A stretch of 64,000 nucleotides of DNA from Saccharomycopsis fibuligera x Saccharomycopsis cf. fibuligera (lineage: Eukaryota > Ascomycota > Saccharomycetes > Ascoideales > Saccharomycopsidaceae). Position numbers and translations under genes: made by a program. Of the stretch, positions 46,371-57,200 are shown one piece after another. The notes beneath the pieces are model-generated. The model saw only the letters and a list, made by a program, of their open reading frames with translations, was not told where the DNA came from and did not search any database. The stretch is from contig CP012816.1 in the NCBI GenBank assembly GCA_001936135.1, positions 2,359,501 through 2,423,500 on the forward strand, written 5' to 3'. Positions within the stretch are counted from its first letter, which is position 1. Each line of letters starts with the position of its first letter.

Positions 46371-46412
46371 GTTATCTTAGCCCTCGATTCCCGAGGCTAA
46401 CGCCAAGATAAC
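46371..46412. promoter_or_regulatory. Palindromic GATA-site hairpin
   Basis: GTTATCTT (46371-46378) is complementary to AAGATAAC (46405-46412). Inside, TAGCC (46378-46382) pairs with GGCTA (46395-46399). Each arm carries a GATA core. Confidence 0.6.
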
Positions 46413-46512
46413 AGCCAGTTTTCGGAGCGGGGCTTCTGTCTAATGCTTCCGCATGCAGTGCGCTATCCCAAATTGTTTACCCGTTGGACTGAAACTTGAC
46501 CGCCTCGCACCC

Positions 46513-46562
46513 TATCATATCATATCATATCATATCATATCATACCATATCGTATCATATCG
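46513..46562. repeat. (ATATC)n pentanucleotide repeat
   Basis: About ten pentamer units with a few substitutions, about 270 bases upstream of the permease start. Confidence 0.88.
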
Positions 46563-46829
46563 TCTCAGTTTGAGAGGCCAAATAGGACAATACAATGGAA
46601 GTGGCATTTGCCCTTGGAGGTGGTTTTACTATTACTTTTGTTCTTACTGCTGCCACTAGCTCAATTTATAGATTTGTATATAAGTTGCGTTAATTCCCCT
46701 ATCCATTCCTTACTATGCTAAAATGTGTCCTTTTTAGCTAGTCAGCTGTTTGACTGCTCGTCTATCTTGGATCAGCAACAACACTACTCAAATCTCATTT
46801 AGCATAATCGGCCCACAGAAGACACAACA

Positions 46830-48581
46830 ATGTCCGACAAAAAAGACGAACACGTTGTGGAAATACAACAAGAGGTAGGCGAAAACATACCGTATCATGA
46901 AGAAAACCGCCACGAAGAAGGTGGAAATCCATTCAGCCGATTCATAAATTCTTTCAAAAGAGAAGAAAACCAGTTTGCTGATGAAACTGAACTCACTGAC
47001 AAGGAAAAAATCGTCAAAAGGGCCGCAAAGTCTCCATTAAAGAAAAATTTGAAGAATCGTCATTTGCAAATGATTGCTATTGGTGGATCTATTGGTACTG
47101 GCCTTTTTGTTGGCTCTGGTAACTCCTTGAAAAAAGGCGGTCCTGCCGGAGTGTTGATCGCTTATGTCCTCATTGGTACATTCATGTTCGTTACGGTGCA
47201 AGCTCTTGGTGAATTAGCAGTAGCGTTCCCGGTTTCTGGTTCTTTTGCGGTATACAATTCCCAGTTTATCAGTCCTGCGTGGGGCTTCGCCATGGGCTGG
47301 AACTATGCATTGGGCTGGCTAGTGGTATTGCCTTTGGAAATGGTGGCTGCTTCCATAGTTATCAAGTATTGGAATGACCAAATCAGCGGAGCGGCCTGGG
47401 TAGCGATATTTTGGGTTTTTATCGCGGCGATCAATATCTTTGGGGTACGTGGTTATGGTGAAGCAGAGTTTTGCTTCTCTATAGTTAAGGTTACCGCAGT
47501 GGTGGGGTACATTATATTGGGAATAATTTTGGCCGCTGGTGGTGGGCCTCAGCATGAATACATTGGTGGAAAGTACTGGCATGACCCAGGTGCGTTCAAT
47601 CATGGTTTCAAAGGTCTTTGTGCAGTTTTCGTTACTGCTGCTTTTGCCTTTGGCGGAACGGAATTGGTAGCTATGGCTGCTGCTGAGACCGAAAACCCAA
47701 GAAAATCATTACCAAAAGCAGCCAAGCAAGTGTTTTGGAGAATCACTTTGTTTTATATTGTTTCGTTGACTCTTGTCGGTCTCTTGGTCCCATTCACTAA
47801 TGACAGATTAGGTTCGGGATCTTATGATGCTAGAGCTTCTCCATTTGTTATTTCCATCGTCAATGCAGGAATTAAAGGCTTACCATCAGTTTTCAACGCT
47901 GTGATTTTGATATCAGTGCTCTCCGTTGGTAATTCATCTATTTTTGGTTGCTCTAGATGCTTGGTATCTTTAGCAGAACAAGGTTTTGCTCCTAAATTGC
48001 TTGCTTACATTGACAGAAAAGGAAGACCAGTGGTCGCCGTGGGTATGACTTTAGCTTTTGGCCTCTTGTGCTTTTTAGCTGATTCTGGCAAAGAAGGAGA
48101 TGTGTTTGATTGGATGTTGGCAATTTCTGGGTTGTCTTCAATCTTAACTTGGGGTTCTGCATGTGCATGTCATGTTATATTTAGATTAGCATTGAAAAAG
48201 CAAGGCAGATCAACTGATGAATTACCGTTCACCTCCCAAACTGGGATTTGGGGCTCAATTTACGGAGTTTTTGGCTATACCTTGGTACTTATTGCCCAGT
48301 TTTGGATTGCTGCTTGGCCAATCGGTGGGGCTACCAGTGTTAGTGAGAATGTTTCGAATTTCTTTGAAGCATACTTGGCCGCGCCAGTGGTAGCTGCATT
48401 TTACCTTTTTTACATGTTTTGGAAAAGAGACTTTACATTTTTTGTGAATTTGGAAACTATTGATTTGGATACTGGTAGAAAATCGGTGGACCTTGATTTA
48501 TTGAAACAGGACATTGCTGAAGAAAAGGCATATATTGCTTCTAAGCCTTGGTATTTTAGACTTTATCATTTCTGGTGTTGA
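46830..48581 (+). CDS. General amino-acid permease (Gap1/AGP family, plasma membrane)
   Basis: Proton-coupled amino-acid uptake at the plasma membrane (YAT family of the APC superfamily). The protein is 583 aa with a charged N-terminal tail that carries Lys residues suited to ubiquitin-driven turnover. About 12 membrane segments begin at LKNRHLQMIAIGGSIGTGLF, the family signature with the substrate-binding GxGTGLF loop. FAFGGTELVAMAAAETENPR, the sixth-segment and loop motif, follows. The end, SKPWYFRLYHFWC, has the terminal Phe-Trp-Cys of Gap-type permeases that are palmitoylated. It looks closest to the Gap group (GAP1/GAP2 of CUG-clade yeasts), but I cannot fix which paralog, so I give no symbol. 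Upstream GATA sites fit nitrogen regulation. Confidence 0.93.
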   Translation: MSDKKDEHVVEIQQEVGENIPYHEENRHEEGGNPFSRFINSFKREENQFADETELTDKEKIVKRAAKSPLKKNLKNRHLQMIAIGGSIGTGLFVGSGNSLKKGGPAGVLIAYVLIGTFMFVTVQALGELAVAFPVSGSFAVYNSQFISPAWGFAMGWNYALGWLVVLPLEMVAASIVIKYWNDQISGAAWVAIFWVFIAAINIFGVRGYGEAEFCFSIVKVTAVVGYIILGIILAAGGGPQHEYIGGKYWHDPGAFNHGFKGLCAVFVTAAFAFGGTELVAMAAAETENPRKSLPKAAKQVFWRITLFYIVSLTLVGLLVPFTNDRLGSGSYDARASPFVISIVNAGIKGLPSVFNAVILISVLSVGNSSIFGCSRCLVSLAEQGFAPKLLAYIDRKGRPVVAVGMTLAFGLLCFLADSGKEGDVFDWMLAISGLSSILTWGSACACHVIFRLALKKQGRSTDELPFTSQTGIWGSIYGVFGYTLVLIAQFWIAAWPIGGATSVSENVSNFFEAYLAAPVVAAFYLFYMFWKRDFTFFVNLETIDLDTGRKSVDLDLLKQDIAEEKAYIASKPWYFRLYHFWC

Positions 48582-49406
48582 CTTGTGTCTAGCAATATTT
48601 TTTTTTTTCTGTTCAAAAAAAGCCTTTTTCTTTCTTTTAGGCGTCAGTTTGTTTTCTCAGTTGTTTTATTTGTTTTGTCAATTGTTTAATATGTTTTTCT
48701 GTTAGCTTTCATTAGCCCAAAATTTACAAAATTTTAGCATTTTTTAAGTTTTCCATTTTGTAAGTTATTTTCCCTTACTTGTAGTGGTAATATTTTTTGA
48801 TAATGATGTATATATTATGGCCACTGTTGGAGAAAAAAAGCCTTAGCAAGACCTGATAGTTATTTTAGTCAGTGTAGTAAACCATGATAAATCGATAGTT
48901 CGTGGAGACATAAAGAAATAGAAAAATTTAAGTTCTCACTCTATCGTTTCTTCCAAACCTAGTTTATTAACCTTTTACAATGCCTGAGTATTTCAAAGAG
49001 CAATATTGAAAGTATTGACATATGACATACAAATTATTAAGGTTGCAGTTAAGTGAAAACACGATCCCATAATGAATACAAAATGTTGCACTTTCTGATA
49101 ATAAGTAAAGAAGTGAAAAAAATAATCTAGGCATTTTTTTTGACCCGCGCAGCTGGCATGCAAACAAAAAGATTAAGCTCATCGCAAGGAAAAAACAAAC
49201 AAAAAATAAAAAAAAAAAAAAAACAAAAAAAACAAGACATGAGCGATGAGATGAGGTAAGATAAAATAGATATTTTGACTTGTTGAGAGCTGCACACAGA
49301 AATCAATTTACTTTTGTCGTATATCATCATACAGTGCGAAGAAGAGTCAAACTATAGAGTTTATTAAAATCTAACATAGAGTATATTTTGTCCATATCCG
49401 CCTTGC
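48582..49406. other. Intergenic region between permease and SLX1
   Basis: AT-rich, with T-rich 3' sequence after the permease, A tracts near 49209-49231 and the SLX1 promoter. No gene was seen. Confidence 0.6.
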
Positions 49407-50939
49407 ATGTCATCAAAAAAAATTAAAGAGTCTGGTACTGTAATCACCGATGACCAGCATAACAGGATTGATGACGAAGCAGTATTTATAAGCAATGATG
49501 CAGATGACATTTCGGATAGCCAGACACCAAAAACAAGAATAATATCTTCTCAAATAGCCACCCCTGCTTTTTCATCCACTACAGCCGCTGCCGACGAACC
49601 GGTATCACCAACGAATTCTTCAACAGGAAACAAATCCAGTGCTAACAATACCACCACCAGCAAAACTGCCCCTGAAGTGCCCGATTTCTACTGCGTCTAT
49701 TTGCTCAATTCTATAAACCACCGAAACCGGTTCTACATTGGCTCCACCAACAACCCCAACCGCAGACTTGCTCAACATAACGGCCATCGCAGCCAAGGAG
49801 CCAAGCGCACGGGAAAAGAAGATAGCCGACCATGGGCCATGGTTATGATTGTTCATGGCTTCATGTCCAATATTGCCGCATTGCAATTCGAACACGCATT
49901 GCAGCATCTGCATCTAACCCATCATATCAATGCTAAGGATCGAGTCATTAATTCAGCTGGCCGCACTGGTAGGAAAAAAGCAGGAGCCACTAGTATACAC
50001 CAGCATTTGGCCGGAGTTAGATTGTTAATTAACAGTAGGTATTTTGGGAGAATGAATTTAAAAGTTGAATTTTTCCATAACGAGCCGCTGATTTATGAGA
50101 AGTGGATAGAGAATAAGTTTGGGATATTGCTCAAGGTGGGGCCAGAGTGTGTTAGCAAAGCTTTCGCTGACCCCGGGGAGTGCATGCTGAAAAGATTGAA
50201 AGATCTTGAGAGACAGAGAGACAAATATTATAAAGTGAAATGTTTGATGCTTGGCAGGGATGGTAATGGAGATAGTAAGGAGATAATTGCGAAAGAAGGA
50301 GAAGGGGCGCATTCAACAACAGCAGAGTCAGAAGAATCTGTGGAAACGGCGATTGGTGAAAATGACAAGCTGGATTTGCGACATCAATTACAACAGTCTA
50401 AGGATTTTAACCACGAAGGAAAAAGGAGTATTGATGCTGCGGGCACCAAAGGAGATAATTTTGCTATTGAAGTTAATGTCCAATGTTGGCAATGCCGCAA
50501 ATCATTGTCGCTAAGGTCTACAAAAGACAACAAATACCAAGATGGGAATAAAAGAACTCTCTTTTTACAATGCTACCATGGTGAGTGTCCCTTCGTTGCC
50601 CATTTACAATGTTTAGCCAAATACATGCTTGACCAAGAACTTGAGCTACAAAAGACCAAAAGGCAAAAGACCAATAAAGCAGGGAGCTCGCAGTCTGGTG
50701 GTGGCAGTTCAAGCAGCAGCTATTTCAATAACGTCAATTTTTCTCAAATGTCACAAACCACCAAAAAGCTAGTTGGAAATAAACTCGCAATTGGAAGCGG
50801 TAACTATGATCGCAACGATGTTGGGACCGCAAAACTCGTGGATTTGGTGAAACCGATTGTGCCAATTAAGGGCAAGTGTCCGGAATGCAAAGGGATGCTT
50901 CATTGGAATCAACTTGTCCGAGTCAGTGGCAGAGGATAG
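49407..50939 (+). CDS. SLX1: Structure-specific endonuclease subunit Slx1 (GIY-YIG plus RING-like)
   Basis: Slx1, with Slx4, cuts branched DNA such as Holliday junctions and stalled-fork structures. The protein is 510 aa, against 304 in budding yeast. Residues 1-90 are disordered. The GIY-YIG nuclease (about 93-175) starts FYCVYLLNS and has NRFYIGSTNNPNRRLAQHNG, with the catalytic Tyr and Arg, then WAMVMIVHGFMSNIAALQFE with the metal-binding Glu. The C-terminal Cys/His domain (about 360-500) has CWQCRKSLSLRS, LQCYHGECPFVAHLQCLAKY and CPECKGMLHW, the RING/PHD-like end needed for Slx4 binding. Between them lies an acidic, Glu/Lys-rich insert not seen in the short yeast protein. Confidence 0.94.
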   Translation: MSSKKIKESGTVITDDQHNRIDDEAVFISNDADDISDSQTPKTRIISSQIATPAFSSTTAAADEPVSPTNSSTGNKSSANNTTTSKTAPEVPDFYCVYLLNSINHRNRFYIGSTNNPNRRLAQHNGHRSQGAKRTGKEDSRPWAMVMIVHGFMSNIAALQFEHALQHLHLTHHINAKDRVINSAGRTGRKKAGATSIHQHLAGVRLLINSRYFGRMNLKVEFFHNEPLIYEKWIENKFGILLKVGPECVSKAFADPGECMLKRLKDLERQRDKYYKVKCLMLGRDGNGDSKEIIAKEGEGAHSTTAESEESVETAIGENDKLDLRHQLQQSKDFNHEGKRSIDAAGTKGDNFAIEVNVQCWQCRKSLSLRSTKDNKYQDGNKRTLFLQCYHGECPFVAHLQCLAKYMLDQELELQKTKRQKTNKAGSSQSGGGSSSSSYFNNVNFSQMSQTTKKLVGNKLAIGSGNYDRNDVGTAKLVDLVKPIVPIKGKCPECKGMLHWNQLVRVSGRG

Positions 50940-51484
50940 AAAGGATTGAAACAAAAAACAAAAAACAAAACAAATAGAAAAAAAAATAAAGGAGATTGCA
51001 TTAACGCACTTAAATGATCTTGCAACAGAACGTTGCTAACGACAAAGTTTGAAAGAAGAAATCGGGCCTTAGTGATTATTCGAGCTTGTAAGATTGTATA
51101 CTGTGTTTTGAAAATTTTATTTTTTGAAATGTCATTGAACTTTAATTTGTCCCTGGCAGTAGTATTAACTACAGAGAAGCACTATGATCCCGATAAAGTT
51201 GCCAACAGTGCAAAGTTTTGCTACAGCAGCATAACCGCTGCATAGCCCACGGTATAGGAATGGCGAATATAAACAGTTTAGGATCCAGGATCCTGTGTCC
51301 TTTTGAACTGTATGCTACGTGCTGCGCAAGTTAGTGATCGGACAAATCGTTCGTGCTAGAAAACCTGCCTAGATTGCAACAAGAGCGAGTGAGCAGTTGA
51401 ATAGGTACATGTATATCAAAATTTAGTCTGGTGTCGATCGTGAAAGCTCGTTCGATTGTTCAAAGGACCAAAAGGTTCAAGTGG

Positions 51485-51529
51485 TGAAAGGATTGAAAGG
51501 ATTGAAAGGATTGAAAGGATTGAAAGGAT
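51485..51529. repeat. 9-bp minisatellite (TGAAAGGAT)
   Basis: Five perfect tandem copies of a 9-base unit in the gene-free region past SLX1. Confidence 0.92.
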
Positions 51530-51903
51530 TGACAAGAGGGATTCCAAGCCATACATTGATAATCTAATTTAGCTCTGATGCTTCAGTGTACATATACACC
51601 AAGTATGCACTGTTAGTGCTTTACTTCAGTAATCGATATGAAAAGACCACACACTGTAGTTTAATTATAATCTCATTGACGTCTTGACGTCAGCTTGTGC
51701 ATGTTTGTACTTTGCCCAGACAACAGTTGCTATTGAGCAAAAATCAATGCTCACTAAATTGCTTGACAAACTGCTGCGTGTCTATCATCTTAATCACTGC
51801 TGGGCGCTCAATTACTTAACTCGGTGGCAGGGATCAAAGACAATGCACATCCGTGCACCATTAACAGAGAACGAGACGAGCATAGCAGATTCCGGTGTCT
51901 GGA

Positions 51904-51945
51904 AGTGCCAGCAGTGCCAGCAGTGCCAGCAGTGCCAGCAGTGCC
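51904..51945. repeat. 9-bp minisatellite (AGTGCCAGC)
   Basis: Nearly five perfect tandem copies of a 9-base unit in the same gene-free region. Confidence 0.92.
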
Positions 51946-52509
51946 ATTCTCGATAAATTACTTTGATTTTTTTAACTATAACTTTAAACATGCACTTTAG
52001 TGCGGCCCAGCCCTGCATCATGCACCGTTTTGCTTTTAAGCAGCACGCTCGGTGATACCACAGCGCTTTGCTCGAAATAGCGCCAGTAAAAAATGCTGTC
52101 CGAGATAGAATTTATTGATATTGTTGATATTGTTGTAGCAGAAATTATCGTAGCGATTGATCAGTATGCGCCACTGGGAATTAGTTGCTAGTCGATTTTT
52201 TAACGAGTTAATTTAAATAGGAGAAAAGGAAACTAGTTTACAACTTCACCGGCGCGGTGATTAGTACGATTTATTGTCAGATCAGTTTCAACTGTTCTTG
52301 CTATCCCTGTGCATACCGTTGTAGTGTGTTTCTTGCTGGTGCCACCAGGGTCCTGCTCCGTCATGCTGAAAGAGTGTCTATTTGCGAAAGTAACACAAAA
52401 CCTAGATATAAGGTATCGTTGTGGTGCTGGGGTATACGAAAGATCGTAAACTGGAGTTCATGAAAGTACAGTTTTTGTGTTTGTGGTAGGGCGGAGCAGC
52501 TACAGCTAC

Positions 52510-52543
52510 AGCTGCAGTTGCAGCTGTAGCTGCAACTGCAGCT
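52510..52543. repeat. 34-bp near-perfect palindrome rich in AGCTGCA
   Basis: Two 16-base arms, 52510-52525 and 52528-52543, are exact reverse complements around a 2-base centre. Further AGCTAC units continue on the left, from about 52498. Confidence 0.93.
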
Positions 52544-54634
52544 CCTTTTACTTTAGACTGTCAGCAGCATTCACATAAGTAACAGCACGCGTCCCACTGC
52601 GCCATCTTTCTGAGTTATGTAAAATCGAAATGAAAAGAATTTTTAGCATAAGTCATTGCTGCAGGTAAATGCGTGTAACGTACACACCGAGCGCACTGTA
52701 CAGGACAAGGTGTGCGTGTGTGTGTCTCTCTCCTGTCTGATAAATTATGGCGGACAACCGCCGTTGGAGCCGCACGTATGCGCATGTGCACATGCGCGTC
52801 AATCAATCGACCGATTGTCTCGGTGTCGATCAACGGTGTGTATACCGATCGACCAGCCAGTGCTGCTGTAATTGACCAGCTGGCGAGTTGTCGATATTCA
52901 TGAGTACACCCAAACGGAGACTCAAGTTCGATCAAAACGGCTGCTGTCTCCGCTACAGCCCGGAATGGTATGTCTTGTCTATACCGCGGTCACAATGTGA
53001 TTTCGTATGGCGTATTTCATAGAGAGCCGCTTCTACTGTGATCCGGCTCTAGAAACACCGTTCTTACGCCCAAGTAACAAATTTGCTACAGATTCGCATG
53101 CTCGGCACGCGAACTCAACTCAATTTCGCGGTAGACTGTCTGGCCTGGAGAAGGCTGCCGAAGCTTGTATTCTGTAATCAACTTGCAATTCACCTTGCAT
53201 TTGCCGCTAGTTTAGTTATTCATTTAGCTTGTGAGCTTGGCCTTCTCCCCCGCATCCACCACAGCGGGCAGGGCATGTGAGATCATACCATAGATGATAT
53301 ACCGATCGATACCCGAATACGAAGCGACAGGTTCCAGCGTATTACTAACATTGCTATATATTTAGCCATACGCTCCAGGTTAAAGTTGTAACCTAAAGCT
53401 ATAGCCTTGTGAATCTAATTTAAAGCGCCCACAAAAATAATAAAAAAACCGTTGCCATAAAAAGTACACCACTTCGAATGTTTTAGTCTCCGTCCCTCGA
53501 ACGAGCATTGCCCTTCCGCCTCCCGTGGTTCCGGGCCGTTATACTTGCTATTCATTTATCTACTTGTCTGAGATTGTCGTTCTTGCATACATGTATTCAC
53601 TCCGTAGAATTCGTAAACCTACAAACAAAAAGAGGTTGTAACTTAAACTGGACATCCGCAGGACACTTGGTACTTCGGATACTCAGTAACCGCGAACACA
53701 GTTTTCGGTTTTCGGGGTACACGGACCATAAGGAGCTCAGGACAATGTAGACACCCTCGGCGGTTGCAGAAGACCGCAATTCTTCGGGTTTATCTTTCAA
53801 TTTGTCTAGAGCATTTAGCCGCATCCGGTGCAGTCATCTCCTGTGCCGCTGTTGAATAGGCAGCGCCCACAGGCGTTGCAAAAAAGTCGCTGGTTCCAGC
53901 TAGCGCGCAGCCTCCGCCCGGGGCTCTGTAACACGGAGCTGCTCTGATTGGCTGTTTCTACAGGAAGACAAAATTGTGTTTGTGAAAGCGTTAAAAGGCA
54001 TGGCAACGTGTGTATGCGCGATTAGACGTATAAATAAGCGCTCTACTGTGTATGCATGTACATAAAACCGGATTTCATCGTTGCTTTGGACGCACCAGCA
54101 GAGCTTATTTGGAAGGCAGCGCGCAAACCGTATTTCCTGGGAAAAACTCTCCAGCGATGGATGGAGGAGAGTGTAACAAAATTTCTTTTCTTGGTGATGG
54201 ATGTGGAACATAGTATTCTTCTAGCCCTTATTTCCTTTCTGCTCTTCTTTTTTGCTTGATGGTGCACTCTGTTTCTCTTGACTCGCCACTTTCAAACGAT
54301 TATCGGTTTTAACAGTTGGGTGTCACCATACCATATTATATAATATCGCAGCACAGCTGTCAAGGAATTGCAAGACAAAATTAGCCGTTGTTCCTTTCTT
54401 TTCTTTTTTTTTTCTTTCCTCTTTTCTTTTTTTGTACTGGTATTCCCGTCCTATTTCACCAGGGCTTTGTTGGCTTAAATATCTTTCAAAACCCACTCCA
54501 TCATTAGGAACCACCTCTATTTTTAAAAGAAACTCAGAAGAAGGAAACGTCAAAATCACAGAAAAGTTCTTTATTGATATACTCTCCTCAGATAAGCAAT
54601 CCAAGTACAGCAATCGGCGCCCAAAACGTTGAAA

Positions 54635-56068
54635 ATGAGTGTGCAATCCCTGGCTCACAGATCCTCAATTATAGCCAGTAGCCCTCAACAGCAACAATAT
54701 GGGTTTGCTCCTTCTTCTTCTCCTTCTGCATCTACTACATCTACTACATCTACTACATCATCGCCAGCAACAGTTGTAAGAACAATACCCACTCTTGACA
54801 CTATTCTCGTTAACAAGTCAGCGTCCCCTTACTCATCCTTGGAATTTAGAAACTTTCTCAAGAGAAGTCACTGTTACGAAAACTACGATTTTTATACTCA
54901 AATATCTGAGTTCATATTGATATCCGACAACTATGCAAAACGGCTCCAGTGGCTTCATATCCTCAAAAATTTTGTAGAAGTATGCTCGGAATACGAAATA
55001 AACTTGAATGGTGATTTGAGAAATAAATTACTATGCAATTTTGATATAATGTGTGACTACTCCAATGAATCCAACTTGCTTAATTTACAAATACCCAGTA
55101 TTCAAGCGCTAGAAGAAGCAAGAGATGAAACTTATTTGTTACTACAGGATGCATACATGCAATTTTTGAAAAGTGTGGCCAATCATGATGATAACTCTGT
55201 ATTTGTTGACAAACAGAACATCTATGACAAGTCAAATCAGCGGCATCCGCAGCAGCAGCAGCAGCACAATATCAACCACAAAGACGCCAGCAACAACAAT
55301 AACGGCAGCAGCGCAGACATTTTGATTAGTGGGAACTATTGTTTGACTGCTCCTGCTCCAAGAAGAGGCACCAATATTCATTCCTCAGACAAAACATACA
55401 CAAATAGTAGCATGGCTAATAGCAGCACAGCCAACAGCAGCATAATATCTCTGGCAGCTGCAAATGCTGCTGATGGTGGAATTAACCCATCGATTTTGTC
55501 CCGAAATTTGATAAGCATCAATAATCATCAACAACCGCAAGAATTTGCAGATAGATGCTCTTCTCCGTTATCTGACTCCAACTCCAATAACAGCACTAGA
55601 TCCAACTCCATGGACTTTGAGATTCCGGGTTTGGATAGCTATCTTAATACCCTCGTCAGTCACAACAATAAGAATAGCAGTTCAACCACAATTACAGAAA
55701 AAACTGAAAGTAATTCTGCAAGTGTTTCGAATCTTCACAAAGGTGGCATTTTGAGCAATATTCCCTATAGTGAACAGCTGCAAAAGCAGAACCCCAACTC
55801 TAATATTAATATGCCATTTGATTCTAATTCTCTGGTGCCACGCAGTTCTCCTCCTCATAACCATAATCATCACAATAATAGTGATGCTTCTAACAAAAAG
55901 CTAAGTTTTGCTACGACGCGAAGAAAGTCGTTCATGCTTAAAGATGATGTCTCACATCAAGGAAAATCACTTTCTGGACATACTACTCATAATGAACATC
56001 ATAGACATCACGGCAAACATAAGGATTCCAACTGGAAGAAAGTTGGTAGAAAATTGAAACTTTTTTAA
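54635..56068 (+). CDS. RGS-domain protein (Rgs2-like regulator of G-protein signalling)
   Basis: RGS proteins speed GTP hydrolysis by G-alpha subunits. In budding yeast Rgs2 acts on Gpa2 in glucose sensing. The protein is 477 aa, with the first ATG at 54635. The RGS fold (about 52-185) begins PTLDTILVNKSASPYSSLEF and continues FLKRSHCYENYDFYTQISEF, WLHILKNFVEVCSEYEINL and IQALEEARDETYLLLQDAYM, matching the helical pattern of Rgs2 (PSLDDIITNNAPAPYTLDAF, then FLKQNLCLENILF). The C-terminal 290 residues are disordered, rich in Asn, Ser and His. They include RRKSFMLKDDV, a likely phosphosite, and a basic tail (WKKVGRKLKLF). No membrane segment is present. The paralog assignment is uncertain. Confidence 0.82.
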   Translation: MSVQSLAHRSSIIASSPQQQQYGFAPSSSPSASTTSTTSTTSSPATVVRTIPTLDTILVNKSASPYSSLEFRNFLKRSHCYENYDFYTQISEFILISDNYAKRLQWLHILKNFVEVCSEYEINLNGDLRNKLLCNFDIMCDYSNESNLLNLQIPSIQALEEARDETYLLLQDAYMQFLKSVANHDDNSVFVDKQNIYDKSNQRHPQQQQQHNINHKDASNNNNGSSADILISGNYCLTAPAPRRGTNIHSSDKTYTNSSMANSSTANSSIISLAAANAADGGINPSILSRNLISINNHQQPQEFADRCSSPLSDSNSNNSTRSNSMDFEIPGLDSYLNTLVSHNNKNSSSTTITEKTESNSASVSNLHKGGILSNIPYSEQLQKQNPNSNINMPFDSNSLVPRSSPPHNHNHHNNSDASNKKLSFATTRRKSFMLKDDVSHQGKSLSGHTTHNEHHRHHGKHKDSNWKKVGRKLKLF

Positions 56069-57121
56069 GTTTGCCATACTTTTTTCGAAATTTATGTTTT
56101 ATTTGGTCCTGATTTTAGTGCATCATACTGTTTTGCATGTTTAGCTCGTACCATGAGTTTTGATCATATCTCTTATCAACTGCATTGTCATTACCTTCAT
56201 CTTTTTCATCACTCGCTTTGCGCTTTGCACACTGTTGCCATTTTGCGACTACTCATGGCGAATTTTTGTCTACATTGTCTACATTTTCTATCAACATTAT
56301 TTTTTCTATTCCTATCACATTATGTTAAACTAACATTGCCGACATTGATACCATATTTCAAATTTGATATTTCGATCCTATTCTATAATTCATATCTCCA
56401 TTTCGTTCGCACAAAGTCACGATCGTTACTTTGATTATTTTCATTACGTGCTCATGCTTACGTCTTACGTTCATGCTTACACTTATGTTTATGATATGTC
56501 CATCTATGCTTTGACCTTTTCTTGTTTGACTGCTCGATTTCTGGTTTGTATTACTTGAACCACTTTACGTCATTTCATGTCATACCTAATGCCGTTTGAT
56601 TTTCACTCTTTTTATTTTAAACATTTTTTAGCCTCTGCTTTGGTTTTTTTTTTGCTTCGACTCTAGCTGTATAATTACATCTTTCCTCATTCGCTTTTGT
56701 TTTAATTTCTCCTACTTGTTATCTACTATGTGCTTTCTATTCTATGGGATGCTGCTTACATTTATTTCTTTCAATATTTTATTTTGCTTTTTGTTTATCT
56801 TTTGGTTTCTCGAGTTCAATTCTGGTTCTTTCCGCTCTATTCTTTGCTTTTTATTCTTTGCTCTTTGTTCTTTGTATCATATACCATCATATAATATTAT
56901 ATCTATCATTTACTTTAGTCATTTTAAGAATGTAAAATCTAATATGTTCATATTCAGCATAAAATCAAATATAAACTGCTAAGGAAGTTCATACATAGCT
57001 AAATAAGTATGATCTGAGCATAGTATGCTATGCATGGCTAGATTTTGAATAACCAAGTCCACCATATTTTCACATTCAAGCTTGGTTCTCAAACTTGTAT
57101 GCTACGAAAAGAAACCGTCTT

Positions 57122-57154
57122 CCGCCACCATGGTCATGGTGGTGGCTGTGGCGG
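57122..57154. repeat. GC-rich hairpin (CCACCATG-GT-CATGGTGG core)
   Basis: Perfect 8-base arms (57125-57132 and 57135-57142) around two bases. Outer CCGCCA (57122-57127) and TGGCGG (57149-57154) are also complementary. Confidence 0.8.
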
Positions 57155-57187
57155 TGGAATTGCTTTTTAGAAAGGGTAATCCAACTA

Positions 57188-57200
57188 GCCCCAAAGGGGC
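57188..57200. repeat. Short hairpin GCCCC-AAA-GGGGC
   Basis: Perfect 5-base GC arms around three A residues, 34 bases past the larger hairpin. Confidence 0.75.

Larger units (their letters stand above)
45548..46829. promoter_or_regulatory. Amino-acid permease upstream region with GATA sites and hairpin
   Basis: About 1.3 kb upstream of the permease. GATAAG-type motifs cluster at 46222-46235 (two sites back to back, CTTATCTAGATAAG), 46344-46349 and in a palindromic element at 46371-46412. An (ATATC)n repeat lies at 46513-46562. Nitrogen-regulated permeases are controlled by GATA factors (Gln3/Gat1 type) through such sites, so nitrogen catabolite control is a reasonable inference. Confidence 0.6.
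50940..54634. other. 3.7-kb gene-free region with minisatellites and a long palindrome
   Basis: The longest gene-free stretch of the window. It holds a 9-bp minisatellite (51485-51529), another (51904-51945), a 34-bp palindrome (52510-52543), and a GC-richer core near 52,600-54,000 with many CG dinucleotides. The last part is the promoter of the RGS gene. Frames of up to about 106 codons are present, but none looks like a known protein. Confidence 0.5.
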
